Of a stretch of DNA of 64,000 nt, positions 23,342 through 35,232 are shown piece after piece (position 1 is the first letter of the stretch; each line of letters begins with the position of its first letter). The notes under the pieces are model-generated. The model was not told the origin of the DNA and did not search any database. It saw only the letters and a program-made list of their open reading frames with translations. A program made the position numbers and the translations under genes. This DNA is from Adiantum capillus-veneris. Taxonomy: Eukaryota; Streptophyta; Polypodiopsida; Polypodiales; Pteridaceae. The stretch covers positions 14,693,809 to 14,757,808 of the forward strand of contig CM043959.1 of the NCBI GenBank assembly GCA_014529385.2, read 5' to 3'.

Positions 23342-24905
23342 TGCAGGGCGGTAGACTTTGGCTTTCACCCAAAACTTTACTTTAAGCTATAACACATAGA
23401 GAAACCTTGCAAAAGGAACCTGTAATGGAAATAACACTTCAAAGAAAACACGGCTCGGAAGCTAAAATGCTATGAGGAAACGCCGACAGCCTATAGGCCC
23501 AAAAATTGGCGCCCCTTTTGGTATTTCTTTATTCCTTTAGAGGGTAAAGTTACAAAACTAGAGTCTTGGGGATCTTCACCTGTATCCAACTAGATCACAC
23601 ATAATCAAGCAAAATTTTGGCAATATAACGGCCCCAAAACTTGCTCTAAGAAAATCTCCCTATTGGAACTCGCTTCTAAGGACGTAAACCCTCTGTTTTC
23701 AGCCCAATAGCAATTAATCTCGCTGTATGTACTGGTTTTTACCTTGTTTTTAGTCCTAAACAATCCCAAAATTATCCTCTAATAGTGGGATACTATTCCC
23801 AATGCTTTTGGCATCCATACGACTGCAAAATAATCCAAAACCAGCCTATAACCAGCACAAAAAATGCACATGTAAGGTGAGGTTATCACCCTCACAGGTG
23901 CCTGCTTTTGAAGTAGCAGTTACGACTCATGTTCCTGCTCAAAGAGGCTCTTGCCTCGGCACAGAAGAATAAGACCACACAATTGTACATAGGTCAAATG
24001 ATGAGCCCTCTTGTGGGCATCACGCTATTGTATGTAGGAGGATTATAGAGTGTGCAGGACATCACTTCTTGCACTACATTGTACATGAGAGGAAAATCTT
24101 GCATACAATAGCTTTGGTACCTACAACAATCTACCATATAGCTAAAAAATGCCATGTTTATTTCAACGCTGCTCTCTCCCCCAAACTAGAAAATGCCCAC
24201 AAATGTGCCACATGACACTCATGCATGGTTTTCTTGTTTTGTACCTTCCAGTCTAAAAATATCTCAATTGGTTGCTCAGTTGACTTTGCAGCAGAGTAAT
24301 AAAATGTTCCCCTTCTCATTTTGAAGCTAATGATATGAACAAATGTTGTGGCCCAGAATCGCAATTCTCTAAATTTTAGGAGATGCTTCCATTGGACTCT
24401 CACTGGTCATCAAACCATCTTTCACCACTAGGACCACATCTAAAAATACAATGTAGCCTAGTTCTCAGGTGATTTTCTTTGGGTGACCCCACCTTGGCAC
24501 TTTGACTCATTTGAGTTAGTTTCCTAGTATCCACCAACTTATTCAGTGCGGTGAGGGGACCTAAATGACTTTGAAATGAGCCTAGACACCCCTTTACTAT
24601 TCGAATTCTTATTCAGTGCAGTGAGGGGACCTAAATGACTTTGAACTGAGCCTAGACACCCCTTTACTACTAGAATTCTTATTCAGTGCGGTGAGGGGAC
24701 CTAAATGACTTTGAACTGAGCCTAGACACCCCTTTACTACTTGAATTCTAGTGCTAACCAACTTCCCATCTGTGGGTGAAACTATTGTTTCACACTGGCC
24801 ATACAATGTTTGGCCATTTGCAACTTCAAAAAGAGGGCCTCAAAAATTGAATAAAAATCATTGGAAAGAAACTAGCAACTAAGCAGTTGCCACGTCCTTG
24901 TGACA
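23342..24905 (-). repeat. 3' LTR of element D
   Basis: On the minus strand it begins TGTCACAAGGACGTGGCAAC directly after a polypurine tract and ends CCGCCCTGCA at 23342, giving TG...CA termini and a length of 1564. At 23342 it interrupts the integrase homology of fragment E, so D inserted into E. The right-hand LTR of D is not present in the window. It contains three 70-bp tandem repeats. Confidence 0.7.
24539..24748. repeat. three 70-bp tandem repeats in the D LTR
   Basis: Copies start at 24539, 24609 and 24679, each beginning TTATTCAGTGC(G/A)GTGAGGGG and ending GAATTC. They differ at only a few sites. Tandem repeats inside an LTR are often U3 enhancer units; that role is inferred. Confidence 0.95.
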
Positions 24906-24920
24906 TACCCCCCTCTTGAA
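24906..24920 (-). other. polypurine tract of element D
   Basis: On the minus strand TTCAAGAGGGGGGTA precedes the LTR start TGTCACAAGG. Confidence 0.8.
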
Positions 24921-25111
24921 ATTGCAAACGTCCTCGATTGCATTGATGATCTTGTGTTGTTAGGACTCTTTTATCATCGCATGTATCCGCAAGAAAGATC
25001 ATAAGACATAGATACAAATGACTTAATGAGACTTTCATACTTTTTTCATTTCCATATATGGTAGAAGTGAAAATTATACGTTTAACACTTAAAGAGTGAT
25101 GCACACTTATA

Positions 25112-26367
25112 TTACACTAAATCCATATGTATATTTGATGTACTAGCTCTATCATTGCACACGTTGTGTTGGGTCATATGAAGGTTGTAACCAAAAGGCC
25201 TCAAGATAAAGTTGTAATACATTTGGTGACTCTGATAGTTCATGCCTTCCATCCACTTTGCATCCATATGTGGATAGTTCTTGAACATCACCAAGTAGCA
25301 GCTTGCAACATGTCCCTTGAATTTTCTTTCCTTATGTGCCAAAATCTTCTAAAGAACTAAAATTTCATCAAGTTCCTCAACTTCTGGCTGGTCCTCATCT
25401 GGCATATCTTTTGGCACATCACCCACAAAGTGTCTTAGAAGACTCATGTGAAATGCATTATAAATCTTCCAAGCGTCAAGAAAATTCAGCTTGTAAGCAA
25501 GATCGTTGATCTTATAAAGCATTTGAAAAGGTCCATAGTAACGCATGATGAGCTTTGAAAACAAGCGTTCCTTGCCCTTCATTTTCTTTAACCTTGCCTT
25601 TTCAAACCGTAAAAGTACCCAATCATCAGGTGCAAACAATAATGCATGACGGTGACGATCAACAGCCCTTTTTTGCTTTGCATGAGTCTTCTCCAAGGCA
25701 ACTTTGATTTTTTTATACAATTCATCCATGTTCTCAACATATCAATCTGCCTCAAAGATCTTGTCCTTTGTATGCAAAATGAGAGGAACTTTCTTGCCAC
25801 CTTCAACAATCTCAAAAGGTGCCTTGCTAGTTGAGGAATGCACAATATTGTTAATAATATGCAGCATACTCAAGCATAGGCAAATATTGTTCCCACTTGC
25901 CTTTATCTAACACATAAGATTTTAGTAGATCCAAGAAAGTAGAATTAGTATCTTCTAATTGCCCATCAGTTTGTGGATGAAATGAAGAAGAGAACTTGAG
26001 CGTAGTGCCCATGTTCTCAAATAATCCTCTCCAAAACAAACTTTTCATGTGAGGATAACAATCATTGACAATCGATTGTGGCATACCATGGTACTTGAAC
26101 ACATTGTAAATGAATAATCGTGCCATGTGATTAGATTTTATCTTCTTCTTGATAGGGATAAAATGGGCCTATTTTTTGAACCTGCAAATAATGGTCCACA
26201 CACCATCATTCTCTGTTTGGCGTTCTTGGAAGATCAAAGATAAAGTCCATAGCAATTATTTCCCATGGCTTTCCAAAATCGGCAATGGCTATAACAACCC
26301 TGGTGCCTTTTTCCTGTCAAACATGACCTTTTGGAAAATTATGCATGCTTGCACAAAGGCATCCACA
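25112..26367 (-). pseudogene. pol: integrase core and chromodomain of element D
   Basis: Minus-strand reading gives the integrase core near 26126-25851, with FKYHGMPQSIVND and HPQTDGQLEDTN. A frameshift follows near 25850, then 25729-25349 with the GPY/F module (MRYYGPFQMLYKINDLAYKL). Next comes the chromodomain near 25355-25240 (HKERKFKGHVASCYLVMFKN, then YPHMDAKWMEG). Chromodomains of this kind steer integration toward particular chromatin in known chromoviruses. Several stops make it inactive. Confidence 0.8.
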
Positions 26368-26372
26368 TCTCT
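26368..26372. other. target-site duplication, left copy (TCTCT)
   Basis: TCTCT immediately precedes the C element and is repeated at 35228-35232 after it. A 5-bp duplication is standard for Ty3/gypsy integration. Confidence 0.9.
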
Positions 26373-27953
26373 TGTAACATTTAATGGCCTAATAACTTAT
26401 GTGTAGCGGAAATTAGCATGAACATAGTGGGCATTTCATTAGAATAGATTCCTAATGAGAATTACAAGAGTGCTTGGGTGGAGAGAGCAACAAAAAACAT
26501 AACACCTAGTTAGATAGCATCAACAATACTTTCAAAAGAGAGAGAAATTAAGCTATTGACAACAATTGAGGACCGGATTTGCATGGAGCCGGTCCCCCCT
26601 CCAAAAGGCTTTGTATTATGGTTTCTCCCATCAAGAGAGACATTGTACAATACAATTCTTTGTGTTCCTTCAAGACTAGCTAGTGCAATGAAGATGGAAG
26701 CTTCATGCACTAAGCAAAACACTTAACAAACACAACTTGAATTATCCCCGTTCTTAGACCCAAGACCTCACACACCTTCAAAGATGGTGAGAGCTAGCCG
26801 GGTATGAGAGTAGATTGAGAGGAAGAAAGAGTATCTTACGAGAAAGATGTACATCTCCTCACATAATCACTCATATGTAGCATAGCTTAGCTTAGTAATT
26901 AGCTTGGTAGAGGAGATGAGCATGCATTGAAGCTTGGCTCTTGGTTAGATTTGCATCCACATGCCGAGAGAGTGTTGTTGTAGGCTTCTATCTCACAAGC
27001 TTGGAGTAGGTGATCCATTAAAGCTTGGGAAGAGATAGTATTCTCTTTCTTCACACATGAGCTTGTGTGAGTGTGTGTGTGATAATGCCTTGCAAAAAAT
27101 CAGCCCCCTCTCTCTCTTGGGCGAGCCCTCTTGCTAATTGCTCTTGCTGAAGCCTCATTGGCCCTCCCCAAGTCAAGCCAATTATAATTAAGCAGCATAA
27201 GTGATAGCCTTCTGACATGTGTCCCCCTTTCCCCTTTTATGAGAGCTTTAGGTAATTAAATAATTAAATTAAACTCTCATTGGACCCCTTTGCCTCATGG
27301 CCAATAGGAATCAGGCAAGCCATTGGGCTCCTGAATGCTCATTGGACCCCTTTGGAGACTGCCCAATAGTCTTCTAGGAGACTTAATTCTCATTGGTTTC
27401 TTTTATTAAATGTTTTTAAATTAATTAAACTAGATTTACTCTAGCTTAATTCTCATTGGTCCACTTCAAGGGTCTTCCAATAGGAATTGGGCACACCTTG
27501 TGGGCATCTGGCCTAGGGAGCTGACATGTGTCCCTAATTCCCTTTGTGAAAAGGGAGCTTGTGTGTGTGTGTGTGGCTCTCTCTCTCATCCCCTACCTTT
27601 AGGGCTCGCCCCCTCCCATGTAGGGATGTGCAAAGACTTTTAGGGCACACAAAAGCATCCAATTTTCCCTACGGTTGACCTTTGGACACAACCTTTGAAT
27701 TTTGGAACCTTAGCATTTTGGAAGTCTTAATGGGCTGAACCTTAGGGTCTTTTTAGCCCATTCTTGCACATGGCTCTTTTGCAGATGGCCCCCCCTTTGG
27801 ATCCCTATTTTCCCTCCTTTGGATCCCTACTGTGGCCGGTCTGCTAGCTTAACCAATATTCTAGCTTTTTCTCCCCTGGTACCTCCCCACATTAAATGAT
27901 CAATTTAATATGAGAAAATCATTTAGGAGAATTAGATATTGATTATTATGACA
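26373..27953 (-). repeat. 3' LTR of element C
   Basis: On the minus strand it runs from TGTCATAATAATCAATATCT to GGCCATTAAATGTTACA. It is nearly identical to the LTR at 33644-35227. It has CT and GT microsatellites and the TAGGGATCCAAAG pair near 27790-27830. Confidence 0.95.
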
Positions 27954-27968
27954 TTACCTCTCTCTTGA
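27954..27968 (-). other. polypurine tract of element C
   Basis: Minus-strand TCAAGAGAGAGGTAA directly precedes the 3' LTR and is identical to the B tract. Confidence 0.9.
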
Positions 27969-28370
27969 AATCATAGTCGTCCTCGACTATGGTGTAGAGA
28001 AGATAAAGCATATTCATGAGTCCTTTTCTTAGCGGGTAGAGGATCCCTATGTTACCCTACGACATCATTCTATAATGGATGACTAGTCCATTTGGCGCTT
28101 GAGAGCCTGAGGCTGCCGCAAGCATGTCTGCACATCAGTCCTATCAGTCTTCCATAGTAGAGTGACAAGCTCTACTTGGTGTTTGGGAGACGTCGTCTCC
28201 GCAAACTTGATCTAAGCATGCATACGACTTCATTTTTGTGCACAAATAAAGAAAAAGAGAGTCTTATAAGACAAAAATTTTGTTCATTTTTAACATTTTG
28301 TACATTTGCTTACTCTTGGGAAGCATTGTAAGCATTGACAAGGTTTAGGTTATCCTTTAATTGTATGCCT
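27969..28370 (-). other. 3' untranslated region of element C
   Basis: About 400 bases lie between the chromodomain end and the PPT. No reading frame is supported. A short self-complementary segment (GGAGACGTCGTCTCC, near 28186) lies in it. Most of this region is what B has deleted and E retains. Confidence 0.5.
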
Positions 28371-31300
28371 TGCATCCATCTAGCATCTTCAAAAGGATAA
28401 TTCTTAAACTTAATAAGATATCAGCGGATAGTCTTACCGCCTCTTAATACCTTGTCTTCATGTCGGAGAATGGACTCGGGCTGCAGCACCTCCTCTTGGT
28501 CCTCGATCTCCTGTGGGTCTTCAATAGTTGGTTCTTAAGGTGGATCTCCTTTGTAAGGCTTTAATAGGCTCACATGAAAAGCATTGTGTATGAGCCAATG
28601 ATTGGGCAACTTAAGTTGATAGGCCATGTCATTGATTGGCCTAAGAATCTGGAAGGGACCATAGTACCTTTTTGCTAGTTTAGCATAGTACTTTTGGTGG
28701 CCCGTAGGATTCTTGCCCGTCGTGTGCCTTAATCGAGCCTTGGGAAACTTTAACAAGACCCAATCATTTTCTTTAAAGGCTTGGGCTCTTCTATGCTTGT
28801 CAGCAGCAGCCTTTTGCCTTTGCTGTGAGATAGAGATAGCATCTTTAATCTTTTGAAAATATTCTTGTAGGTCTCGGCTATACTCATCTGCAGCGAAGAT
28901 CTTCCCATGTACCTTAAGTAGCAAGGGACTTTTTAATCTTCCCTCAATTACTTCGAAAGGTGCTTTTCCCGTGGAAGTATGTACAATGTTATTGTAAGCA
29001 TACTCCACTAAGGGTAAGTACTTCTCCCATTGGGATCTTTGATCTACTTCCGTTACATAGGCTTTTAGTAGATCGAGAATTGTTAGGTTAGCTATTTCAC
29101 TTTGGCCATCCGTTTGTGGATGATAGGCCGAAGAGAAATTTAGCCTTGTCCCTAAATTCTCAAAGAGACCCTTCCAAAAATTACTGGTCATTCTAGGATC
29201 TCTATCCGACTCTATGGACATTGGTAAGCCATGGTATTTGAAAATTTGTGAAATGAAGAGGGTTGCCATTTGATGGGCTTTGATAGTCTTTTTGACAGGT
29301 ATAAAATGAGCTTGTTTACTGAACCTGTCTACTATCGTCCATATTCCCGTATTCCCATGGATAGACGTAGGCAATCCAAAGATAAAATCCATGGATATGC
29401 TCTCCCATGGTGAATTAGTGATTGGCAAGGGTTAAAGCAATCCAGATTGCTTCCCTCTATCAAATTTTGTCTTTTGACATACCACACATTTGGAAACATA
29501 CTCTTGTATGTTCACTTTCATGGTAGGCCAATAGAAATATGTTTCAATTCCCTTTAAGGTAGACTGAATCCCTCTTAACCCCGCATACGGGGGAGCATGA
29601 GATTCATACATTACTTCTCACGCGGGGAGTTAGTAACTCATAGTCTATTGCCATAGAGAAGATAACCATCTTGTAAAGTAAATGGTTCTTCTTTCTTCCC
29701 TAATGTAAGGGCTAAAATCACATCTCTAAAATCGGAATCAATAGCATACTCATCTATCATTGAAGATAGATCATTGTGAGTTGCTATGGAAACCGCATTC
29801 ACTCTCGGTCGTCTTGAGAGTGCATCGGCTACTTGATTATGCTTGCCAGCAATGTGAACAATATGAAAATGAAATTGCGAAAGGAAATTTGCCCACCTCA
29901 TTTGTTTGTTGGAGAGCTTGGTCTGCGTCATGAAGTACTTAAGACTTTGGTGATCCGTTCGCAGAATGAAAGGAGTCCCCAATAAATAGTGCTTCCATGA
30001 GTCTAAGGCATGTAGAACTGCAAGGAGTTCCTTTTCGTATATGCCTAGAGCTTGCTCAACAGGGTCGAGCCTTCGGTTCTCATAGCCTATGGCGTGCCCT
30101 TCTTGGAGCTCCAAGGCAATCACCACAAGCATCGCATTGGACCTCAAATGGTTTTGAGAGATCCGGTAGTGTAAGCACAGGTTGAGAGATAAGCTTTTCT
30201 TTAAGCTTTTCGAACGCATTGTTCTCCTTAGCAGACCATGTATACCTAATGCTTTTTTTTGTTAGGTCGTGTAATGGTCCCGCAATTTGTGAGAACTTTT
30301 CTATGAAGCGTCTATAGTATGCACACATACCTATGAAGCTTCTTAGTTCATGCAGATTCCTTGGTTTAGGCCATCCTTTTATTACCTCTAACTTGGATGG
30401 ATCCATTTGGATGCCATCTTGAGAGATAATGTGACCTAAATACTGAATCTCTTGCAAGAAAAATTCACTTTTCTTTCAATTAACATAAAGTTTATTCTCT
30501 CTTAAAACTTGAAATATTACCTAGAGATGTTGCTTGTGTTCCTCCAATGAATTAGAGTAGATGATAATATCATCAAAGAACACTCGAGTGAAGGTTCGAT
30601 GAGGCCTGAATAGCTTCTCCATCGAGCGGTTGAATGTGGCTGGTGCATTGGTCAAGCCAAAAGGCATGACAATGTATTCGTAAAGACCAAATGTAGTGCG
30701 AAATGCGGTCTTTACAATGTCTTGATCAACTATCCTTATTTGATGATAGCCACTCTTTAGGTCAACCCTACTGAAGTAGGTCAATCCTTGTAGCTTATCA
30801 AATAGGTCTTCTACCCGTGGAACGGGGAACCTATTCTTGATAGTGATCCTATTTAGTGCTCTATAGTCGACACACATATGATATGTGCCGTCTTTCTTTT
30901 GCACTAATAGCACAGGTGAGCAAAATGGAGATGAGCTAGGCCTAACCATGCCCTTCTCAACTAACTCATGCACTTGCCGCATAATCTCCTCTTGTTGAGC
31001 TTGAGAAACTCTATAAGGAGGTTTATTAGACGGTGAACTTCCTGGAAGAAGTTCAATTGCATTGTCATCATTACCTCGTTTAGGAGGTAGCTCACAAGGG
31101 ATGTCGTCAATAAAAACATCTTGAAACCCCTTGAGAAAATTGGATAACTCTAATTCCTTTTGGTTGCTTTTATTTTCGTTTGTTAAAGCATTAGGTTCAT
31201 TTTGAGAATCTTTAACAAAAATCATGTACACGGAAATAGAGCTCTTTATTGACTTGTTGAAAGCTGGTGTATGTACAATGGGGATGGTGTTACCCATTTC

Positions 31301-31987
31301 CTTAGCATCTATATACATGTCTTTTTCCCTGAACTTAAAGGAGATTCTCCTTTCAAGAAATTTAACATCGGCAGCTAGGCGGTCAAACCGTGGTGCCCCT
31401 AGGATTACATCCTCATGCTTGAGAGGAGAGATAAAGAAGTCCTCTTTGTCCACATAGCCTTGGACATGAAGCCTCAATTTCCCAATTAAGGGAGTGACTG
31501 AAGCTTCTTGCCCCTTAAAGGTACTGTCTACGGGTTGTATGCCTAGCTTGGTGGCTAACTCCATAGATATAAAATTGTGAGTAGAACCAGGGTCAAAGAG
31601 AATAAAAGCATCATGTTCTCTTACCTTTCCCCAAGCATGGCATAGAGGAGATCCTTTGTGTTGAGTTTGGTGAGTCTCCTCCTCTTGGATTTCAACCAAG
31701 GAAGCTCTAGGAGGATCTTGGCGGTTGTTCTTTTGGGGACAAGCGCGGTACGCATGCCCTTGTTCGTCGCACTTGAAACACCGGTTATCCTTATGATAAC
31801 GCTCAAGCTCTTCAGGAGAGAGTTTATTCTTACCTTTGTAAACTCCCTCCTCTTTAGCTTTGTTGGAGTTGCCCTTATGAGACTTTTGGACATTGTCCTT
31901 CCCCTTAGGCTCATTGGAACCCTTGTTTTCCGGGGGCTTATTATTTCTTTTTGCCCCCGTTTGGAAATTGATTCGAGAGGCGACCAT
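28371..31987 (-). pseudogene. pol: gag end and pol of element C (PR-RT-RH-IN-chromodomain, broken)
   Basis: The open stretch 31987-30521 carries the CCHC knuckle (CFKCDEQGHAYRAC, residues 70-83 of the stretch), protease FDPGSTHN (Asp 132) and RT with YRALNRITIKNRF and FFDDIIIYS (residues 470-478). TAG and TGA stops follow RT. RNase H is split by an 8-base deletion near 30108 and ends at a TGA near 29638. A one-base deletion lies near 29615 and a TAA near 29432. The stretch 29428-28535 has integrase Asp14, Asp75 and Glu111 (a 35-residue D-E spacing) and YYGPFQILR. A chromodomain (28500-28385, LIKFKNYPFEDARWMQ) carries one TGA at a Trp codon. Confidence 0.9.
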
Positions 31988-32005
31988 AGTGTGGTGTATT
32001 ACCGC

Positions 32006-33226
32006 CTATATGGTACGTGGTCTTTGGGAGTTTACATACTCCGCCATTTCTTCAGTTAAGCCCGCACAAAATTGTTGCTTTTGCTCTCCAAAATCCAACC
32101 TTTTGAAGACAGTGGCTTTGAGTTGTAAGTTCCAAAACTTGTCTACATATTTGTGGATGGATTCATCCGGAGAGAGCTTTAAGCTTCGCCATTTGGTGAG
32201 TACTTTGTCTTTGGCATCGGTGGCCAAAAATTGCTTCATAATGGAAGCTCTTAAAGCTTTCCATGTTCGTGGAGCTTCACCGTTGGCTCGTAGGCTAGAC
32301 CACCATTGTCTGGCGGACTTTTGAAAGTGCATAGCTACATGGCGTAGCTTAGAGGACTCAGTGAACCCCTCATCTCCAAACGCCGCATCAAATTGTTGAA
32401 TAAAGGCCAAGACTTTGTCCGTAGCACCAAAGGTACCATCATAGGTAAAAAAAGAGATGCTCTTCCCTCCCTCTTTGAATTTCTTCAACTTGGACGACCT
32501 CTTCCATGCGGCATAGGATTTCCTATGGCCTCTTCTTTTTGATGGTTCAAAGGTTGCACCATCACTTTCTTCAGAGGGTGAATAATTTGAAGAAGGTGGA
32601 GAAGAGGGTGACCTCTTTCTCGCCTTTTTCTTGTCTTGATCTTTGTCATCTTCACCATAGCTTTCATAAGAGGAAGAGGATGAAGAAGATGGAGAAGAGG
32701 GTGTCCTCTTTCTCGCCTTTTTCTTCTCTTGCTTTTTATCATCCCTCTTTGAATTGTGGTGGGGAGAAGAATATGATGGTCTTCTCCGCTTTGGTGGTGA
32801 TGGAGAGCGTTTAGCCCGCCGTCTTCGTGGAGCCATCTCCGCCGAGGTGGCGGGAGACTCACTTCTTTCTCGTTCCTTCGGTGGAGGCTCTTGAGTTCTC
32901 CTTTGGGAAGGAGATACATCATCAAGAAGTAAAGTTTTGAGCCCTTCATAAGGATTCTCTTCTTCTTCCCGAATCGGAGAGAGACCTCTTTTGGTAGTCT
33001 CACAAGGAGGCTTCCTAGGTGTTCTCTCGTCATGGTGATGAGCTTGGAGAATCCCGTGAGCACGGAGCTGCCGTTGCACTTCACTTTGGAGAGATGGATT
33101 TCCTATGGCTTGTTGAAGCCTAGAAACAAGATAGTTAACAAGCATTGAAGCATCATTAGTAGCTTGCTCATGAGCAAAATCAAAGTTATCAACATTAATT
33201 TCACTCTCTTTACTATTGTCAGCCAT
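32006..33226 (-). pseudogene. gag: gag of element C (one nonsense codon)
   Basis: The ATG at 33226 opens 406 codons. Residues 1-62 form a helical N-terminus like those of A and B. Residues about 115-235 are Lys/Arg/Ser/Pro-rich, with the unit KKKARKRxPSSP twice. Residues about 255-405 are the retrotransposon gag core (SARQWWSSLRANGEAPRTW). The frame stops at a TAG just after RPRTI, where A has TCG (Ser), and resumes in frame toward the zinc knuckle. It is a shell-forming RNA-binding protein by family. Confidence 0.9.
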
Positions 33227-33630
33227 TCTAACAACTTTTAGGTGTAAACTTTTTAGGTGTACTTTGGCACTTCAAGCCCTAGTTGCTACTCCTCTTTACC
33301 CCTTTAGAAAAAGCACTCAAGCTACTGTACCCGCGGCTAGAATACCATTAATTGCAAGGAATAGAAGAGAGGGTCTTTCGACACCAAAACAGCACCGGCT
33401 CCTGTCAAGCTTCTAATAGCTCAATAGTGGTTAAGCCGTAGGCAAGCCCCGTAGGACTCCACTATTAAGACCATAGCTCTCGACGGTGATGCCCCGTTAA
33501 CTGCACAAAGGCAGGCGCACTGCAAGGCTGAAAAATCCCTATTCTACTTACTCACAGGCAATTAATAATACCAACCATTTGTAGCTAGCTTGAGGACCTC
33601 CCTTCTTGAGCAAGAAAAGAGAAACCTTGA

Positions 33631-33642
33631 GCTCTGATACCA
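33631..33642 (-). other. primer binding site of element C (tRNA-iMet type)
   Basis: On the minus strand TGGTATCAGAGC lies one base after the 5' LTR end. It is the exact plant initiator-Met primer site. Confidence 0.95.
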
Positions 33643-33643
33643 A

Positions 33644-35227
33644 TGTAACATTTAATGGCCTAATAACTTATGTGTAGTGGAAATTAGCATGAACATAGTG
33701 GGCATTTCATTAGAATAGATTCCTAATGAGAATTACAAGAGTGCTTGGGTGGAGAGAGCAACAAAAAACATAACACCTAGTTAGATAGCATCAACAATAC
33801 TTTCAAAAGAGAGAGAAATTAAGCTATTGACAACAGTTGAGGACCGGATTTGCATGGAGCCGGTCCCCCCTCCAAAAGGCTTTGTATTATGGTTTCTCCC
33901 ATCAAGAGAGACATTGTACAATACAATTCTTTGTGTTCCTTCAAGACTAGCTAGTGCAATGAAGATGGAAGCTTCATGCACTAAGCAAAACACTTAACAA
34001 ACACAACTTGAATAATCCCCATTCTCAGACCCAAGACCTCACACACCTTCGAAGATGGTGAGAGCTAGCAGGGTATGAGAGTAGATTGAGAGGAAGAAGG
34101 AGTATCTTACGAGAAAGATGTACATCTCCTCACATAATCACTCATATGTAGCATAGCTTAGCTTAGTAATTAGCTTGGTAGAGGAGATGAGCATGCATTG
34201 AAGCTTGGCTCTTGGTTGTATTTGCATCCACATGCCAAGAGAGTGTTGTTGTAGGCTTCTATCTCACAAGCTTGGAGTAGGTGATCCATTAAAGCTTGGG
34301 AAGAGATAGTCTTATCTTTCTTCACACATGAGCTTGTGTGAGTGTGTGTGTGATAATGCCTTGCAAAAAATCAGCCCCCTCTCTCTCTCTTGGGCGAGCC
34401 CTCTTGCTAATTGCTCTTGCTGAAGCCTCATTGGCCCTCCCCAAGTCAAGCCAATTACAATTAAGCAGCATAGTGATAGACTTCTGACATGTGTCCCCCT
34501 TTCCCCTTTTGTGAGAGCTTTAGGTAATTAAATAATTAAACTAAACTCTCATTGGACCCCTTTGCCTCATGGCCAATAGGAATCAGGCAAGCCATTGGGC
34601 TCCTGAATGCTCATTGGACCCCTTTGGAAACTGCCCAATAGTCTTCTAGGAGACTTAATTCTCATTGGTTTCTTTTATTAAATGTTTTTAAATTAATTAA
34701 ACTAGATTTACTCTAGCTTAATTCTCATTGGTCCACTTCAAGGGTCTTCCAATAGGAATTGGGCACACCTTGTGGGCATCTGGCCTAGGGAGCTGACATG
34801 TGTCCCTAATTCCCTTTGTGAAAAGGGAGCCTGTGTGTGTGTGTGTGGCTCTCTCTCTCTCATCCCCTACCTTTAGGGCTCGCCCCCTCCCATGTAGGGA
34901 TGTGCAAAGACTTTTAGGGCACACAAAAGCATCCAATTTTCCCTACGGTTGACCTTTGGACACAACCTTTGAATTTTGGAACCTTAGCATTTTGGAAGTC
35001 TTAATGGGCTGAACCTTAGGGTCTTTTTAGCCCATTCTTGCACATGGCTCTTTTGCAGATGGCCCCCCCTTTGGATCCCTATTTTCCCTCCTTTGGATCC
35101 CTACTGTGGCCGGTCTGCTAGCTTAACCAATATTCTAGCTTTTTCTCCCCTGGTACCTCCCCACATTAAATGATCAGTTTAATATGAGAAAATCATTTAG
35201 GAGAATTAGATATTGATTATTATGACA
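33644..35227 (-). repeat. 5' LTR of element C
   Basis: It has the same termini as the 3' LTR and is 3 bases longer, through microsatellite length changes. U3/R/U5 limits cannot be placed from the sequence alone. Confidence 0.95.
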
Positions 35228-35232
35228 TCTCT
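35228..35232. other. target-site duplication, right copy (TCTCT)
   Basis: It is identical to 26368-26372 and directly follows the C 5' LTR. Confidence 0.9.

Larger units (their letters stand above)
26373..35227 (-). mobile_element. full-length chromovirus C, 8.86 kb
   Basis: It is bounded by two LTRs (26373-27953 and 33644-35227) that start TG and end CA, has a primer site and polypurine tract in the right places, and is flanked by TCTCT on both sides. It is inserted in the integrase zinc-finger coding region of D. The LTRs differ at about 20 substitutions plus a few short indels over roughly 1580 bases, so it is the youngest element visible. Even so, gag-pol carries several stops and two frameshifts. 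Confidence 0.95.

Noticed and set aside
32485-33084. Second long minus-strand frame overlapping C gag, rich in Arg, His and Leu
   Set aside because: It is a shadow of gag in another frame. The Ser/Arg-rich codon repeats keep alternative frames open.
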